DNA from: Strigamia acuminata
Taxonomy: Eukaryota > Arthropoda > Chilopoda > Geophilomorpha > Linotaeniidae
Assembly: GCA_949358305.1 (NCBI GenBank)
Contig: OX442317.1
Location: 16,796,516-16,860,515, forward strand
Direction: 5' to 3'
Length of the DNA stretch: 64,000 nucleotides
Position numbers and translations under genes: made by a program. The stretch's first letter is position 1, and the number at the start of each line of letters is the position of its first letter. This document shows, one piece after another, positions 60,345-64,000 of this stretch. The notes under the pieces were generated by a model that was not told where the DNA came from, ran no database searches, and saw nothing but the letters and a program-made list of their open reading frames with translations.

Positions 60345-61277
60345 TTATTCCAACGAATTACGACGAAGATAACCTAATTAACGGTTAAAGCACGAGCCGC
60401 AAAGTCGGTGCCACGACCGGAGAATTAAAATTTTAATCGTCTTTCCTTTTTCGGGTGATCTATGCCGATCGCCACATCGGACACGAGTAGAATGCACGCG
60501 ACCGCACGCGCACTGCGAGGTTTAGACGAGCAAACGGATGCCGGCGCGGGAGCTTATCTTTTGCGACGAGTCGTCGGGGTTGCCGCTGCCACCACCACCG
60601 CCACCGTCCAGCGACCCCAACCGCCTTTATTCGCCGACTCGTTTATTTATTTATTTATTTATTTATTTGTTTATTTTTTTTGACCGGCCCGAAGGCCGGT
60701 CTGAGACCGAGAGGTGCTCTCGACAAAGATGTGTCCACCGTTGGATGCAAGAACTCGGGTACCGCGCCACTCGACGGGTACTGCGCCGCTCGGACGAGCC
60801 ACGGCCCCTCGTTCCGCTGGCGATCTGGAAACTCCCACAAAGTCCGTCGAACGCATCGAGCGAGACTCGCTCCGATTATGACGGCGCAAGACCCCCGAAA
60901 GATGAAAATGAAATACGGAAATGTCAATTTTCCGTAAAAATTTTATTCCGATAAATTGCGACGACGATAATCTAATTAACGATTAAAGCACGAACCGCGA
61001 AGTCGGTTCCACAACCGGAGAATTAAAATTTTAATCGTCTTTCTTTTTCGTGTGATATTTTTTTTACCTCGTACCGGTCGCTACATCGGACACGAGTAGA
61101 ATGCACGCGACCGCACGCGCTGCGAGGATTAGACGGACGAAGGACGCACGAAGGGATGCCGACGCGGGACTTTATTTTCGGGGCGAGTCATCGAGGTTGC
61201 CGCTGCCGCCGCCACTCACTCGACGACCCCAGCTGCCACTATTCGCCGGGACGAACGCGTTCTATTTCCCGACCTAC

Positions 61278-61328
<51 letters not shown>

Positions 61329-62299
61329 TTCATTTATTTATTTATTTATTTATTTTGACCGACCCGAAGGCCAGTCTGAGACCGACGAAGCAAGGGAGGT
61401 TTAAAAAAGACGGGTATCGGATACCGTGCCGCTCGGCGGGTACTGGCGCCGCTCGACCGAGCGACGGGCCCGAGTTCCGCATTCGATCTGAAAGTGTCGG
61501 CAAAACCCGTCGAACGTGTTCGGGAAGACTCCCGTCCACAACGACGGCGCGAGACCCCCGGAAGATGAAAATAAAATACGAAACGGCTGATTTTCTGTGA
61601 AATTTTTATTACGACGAGTCGCGACGAAGATAACCTAATTAACGGTTAAAGCACGAACCGCAAAGTCGGTTCCACGACCGGAGAATTAAAACTTTAATCG
61701 TCTTTCTTTTTCGGGTGATCTTTTTTTTACTCTGTACCGATCGCCACACCGGACACGAGTAGAATGCACGCGACCGCACGCGCTGCGAGGTTTAGACGGA
61801 CGAAGGAATGCTGGTGCGGGAGCTTATTTTCGGGGCGAGTCGTCGGGGCTACCGCCGCCGCTGCCGCCGCTCAACGACGCCACCCGCCCCTAGTCTCGCC
61901 GGGACGGGGGCGTTCTATTTTCGATTTATTCATTTATTTGTTATTTTGACCGGCCCGAAGGCCAGTCCGAGACCGTGACGAAGCAAGGGAGTTATTTGAT
62001 CGGATACCGCGCCGCTCGGCGGGTACTGGCGCCGCTCGACCGAGCGGCGGGCCCGAGTTCCGCGTCCGATCTGAAAGCATTCGCGAAGCCCGTCGAACGT
62101 GTTCGGGAAGACTCCCGTCCACAACGACGACGCGAGACCCTCGGAAGATGAAAATAAAATACGATACGGCCGATTTTCTATAAAATTTTTATCCCGATAA
62201 GTCACGACGAAGATAATCCAATTAACCGTTAAAGCACGGGTCGCGGAGTCGATTCCACGACCGGGGAATCAAATTTCGACTGTCTGTCTTCCCCCGTTA

Positions 62300-62630
62300 C
62301 CCGTTTTTTAATTCCGAGCGATGTCCGGCGCGCGCCCGTTCGCTCCCTCCCTCTACCCGGAATAGACAGACGTGAGAACGGAGCAAAATCTCTGACCTCG
62401 GCCCGTCCCGCCGCTAGTTTATTTATTTTCGACTTATTTATTTATTTATTTATTTATTTATCTATTTATTATTTTGTTTGTTTATTTAATTATTCTATTT
62501 CATTTTATTTTTTTAATGAATTATTATTATTATTGTTGTTTAGCTAGAAGTATGCTACGTCGCGTGTCATTATCGCCATTGTTATCACCGGGCGTCGCGT
62601 CGGTTCATTCGCCAAAATCAGACAGACAGA
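62300..62630. other. End of the array and 5' flank of the last gene
   Basis: (TTTA)n and T-rich sequence at 62425-62520. The stem-loop core is no longer found. It probably contains the promoter of the gene starting at 62635; no specific element is recognised. Confidence 0.4.
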
Positions 62631-62634
62631 CACA

Positions 62635-63912
62635 ATGGACGCGACACGCGCTTCGCACACGGAGGTAAATTATTAAACCATTACTTGTAAAATGTTATTT
62701 TGTCAATTGGCCGCGTTCGCGTTTTGCGTGCGCAGAATGCACGAACTCACCGAGTTACTCGCGTAAACGTTAGCGTCGCCGTTGTTCTCGTCGCTAGACG
62801 AAACGACCAATTTGACGAATGGACGAACGAGTTTAACGAATTTGATAAAACTTAACGAGTGGACGAGATTAACGAATGAATGAATAAATAAAAAAAAATA
62901 AAGAAATAAATAGGCGTTTGTTTCGGGGCAATTCGTATAGTGCAACGAGTCGTGCGGTGAAACTATAGCGCCCCCCTCTCGCTCGTCCTTCGGTCTCTTT
63001 TCCTCACCTCCACCCCTTCTTCTTTCGGTTTTACCGCGCTCGCGCTTCGATTTAATTCAATTTAATTTAATTTATTCCTTCTCTACAGATGCCGATCGAA
63101 AACGAGAGCGAGAGTGGGAGCGAGAACGAGGCGCTGACGCAGCTGCAGCCGCCGCAGTCGCAGCTACCGTCGCAACCACCGTCACCGGGGACGTCGGAGA
63201 CGCCGACGCAGCCACAGTCGCCGGAGACGCAGCGAACGGTAAAGCGTCCCGGGGAAGCGGGCGATCCGGCGCCAACCAAAAAGGTATCCCGTCAAGATTG
63301 TCGTCGTTCATTCGTCTATTCATTCGCCTATTCCCCCTCCATTTTCCAGCCGCGTCAAGACGGAGAATCGTCGCCAGCGCGCGTCGTCGCCTCGTCGTCG
63401 AGCGACGCCGTCCCATCTACGTCGTCCGCCGCTCCCTTGTCGGGCGGGCTGGAGGCTCCGGCAAAGACAGTGGCGGAGGAGGGAGAGGGCGAAGAAGGAG
63501 GAGAGGGAGGAGAAGGAGAAGAAGAGGAAGAAGAAGAAGATGAAGAGGAAGAGGAGGAAGAGAGCGACGACCGAGACGTCGCCGATGGAGTCGAGTTGCT
63601 CCCGGCTGGAGGCCCCGTGTTCTCGCGTTTGGCGTTGGACGCGCACCGCGCTATAGTTAGAATGCTGATGCGCATGGTGAGTGAGTCAGTCGGTGGAAAA
63701 CGTTCACCGTGCATGTACGCACCTTTTTTTCCCCGTATTTCGACAAACATTCGTTTTTTTTTTTTTTTTTTTTTTTTTAGCCGCCACCCAACACTGGTGG
63801 CTCCTCCGACGCACCGGCGGTTACCCGCGAGTCGAAGAAACGGGACAGTGAGCGAATTCTCCACTAAGCGCCTCTTCGAATACTCATCTTTTCTTCTCTC
63901 ATTTCAGAATAG
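62635..63912 (+). CDS. Predicted five-exon gene, Glu-rich acidic protein (207 aa)
   Basis: Exons: 62635-62664, 63089-63283, 63350-63676, 63781-63847, 63908-63912. Introns 1-3 are phase 0 and intron 4 is phase 1; all have GT/AG. The acceptor of intron 3 follows an unusually long run of T. The product starts with a Glu/Ser- then Pro/Gln-rich exon, passes a basic KRPGE..PTKK patch, and has a Glu run of about 30 residues. A more ordinary segment follows (VFSRLALDAHRAIVRMLMRM, probable helix), then a short basic end. If intron 4 is not spliced the frame ends at TAA 63865-63867 instead. Intron 2 is 66 nt without stops, so its retention would only add 22 residues. ATG at 63089 is an alternative start. 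No family recognised; a nuclear role is a guess from composition. Confidence 0.6.
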
Positions 63913-64000
63913 ATGGATAGGCAGATAAAGGCGACATCGAGGATCGAAACGGCCAATATTTCATTTTATTTCATTTCATTTCATCTTTATTTTATTTTAT
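63913..64000. other. 3' flank of the last gene
   Basis: TTTCATTT-type simple repeat at the window end; no polyadenylation signal inside the window. Confidence 0.5.

Larger units (their letters stand above)
53220..62300. repeat. Tandem array of ~0.6-kb stem-loop units, second block
   Basis: Fifteen copies of the CCCGAAGGCC[AG]GTC core in one orientation: near 53227, 53829, 54423, 55017, 55611, 56201, 56858, 57495, 58153, 58743, 59400, 60037, 60680, 61357 and 61946. Each unit runs: conserved TAATTAACGGTTAAAG block; ATTAAAATTTTAAT palindrome; CGATCGCCAC..CGGACACGAGTAGAATGCACG; (TTTA)n; core; variable segment; GATCTGAAA block. Units differ mainly in the segment after the core. The numerous overlapping open frames are not conserved in register and I do not call them genes. 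Confidence 0.93.

Noticed and set aside
53684-62205. Recurring open frames of 60-127 codons in each 0.6-kb unit, some starting MPVRELIFGASRRG-like, others TGPKASLRP
   Set aside because: Several overlapping frames on both strands are open at once, the (TTTA)n length changes register between copies, and no domain appears. High GC explains the lack of stops.

Overview
This is a eukaryotic nuclear window dominated by repeats. The protein-coding evidence is spliced: GT..AG introns, several only 60-66 nt long, and AATAAA signals. The primer site of the intact retrotransposon matches the 3' end of animal-type initiator tRNA-Met over 18 nt. Together these suggest an invertebrate animal; I cannot name the species from sequence alone. 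There is one 200-base assembly gap.

Layout. 1-4.3 kb: AT-rich sequence with a dispersed palindromic motif and a 392-bp hAT-type MITE. 4.3-14.8 kb: a tandem array (four units of about 1.69 kb) that runs into a giant palindrome. Its arms are 56-bp repeats, each itself a hairpin, and inverted copies of the array unit lie beyond it. 15.0-15.3 kb: a broken thymidine kinase exon. 16-29 kb: two interspersed repeat families, a segmental duplication of about 1.45 kb, and small spliced genes at 17.6-18.6 kb (+) and 19.1-19.95 kb (-). 29.4-30.85 kb: a five-exon gene for an acidic coiled-coil protein (-). 31-32.4 kb: two related terminal-inverted-repeat elements. 32.4-41.7 kb: a second palindrome of the 56-bp family, split by a complete Ty1/copia element (33171-39976, 470-bp LTRs, 5-bp target duplication, one 1601-codon frame). 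41.7-45.6 kb: a second copia element, 5'-truncated and frameshifted. 45.8-48.8 kb: 121-bp tandem repeats and a third, GC-rich palindrome. 48.8-52 kb: a coiled-coil exon, a tRNA-derived sequence and a five-exon double zinc-finger gene (-). 53.2-62.3 kb: a tandem array of about 0.6-kb units with 594-bp and 2542-bp higher-order periods. 62.6-63.9 kb: a five-exon acidic gene (+).

Three points are the most interesting. (1) Three foldback-like palindromes share AT-rich outer modules but carry different cores, and one core consists of hairpins nested in a hairpin. (2) At least 22 copies of a stem-loop with a UUCG tetraloop, followed on the minus strand by an (AAAU)n tail, sit between constant and variable segments. 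(3) Small, acidic, rapidly diverging multi-exon genes sit among the repeats. Two of them are double zinc-finger paralogues, and two neighbouring exons use very long CT tracts before a CGCTAG acceptor. No functional pathway links these genes. Gene models come from splice signals and phase agreement only, without transcript evidence.
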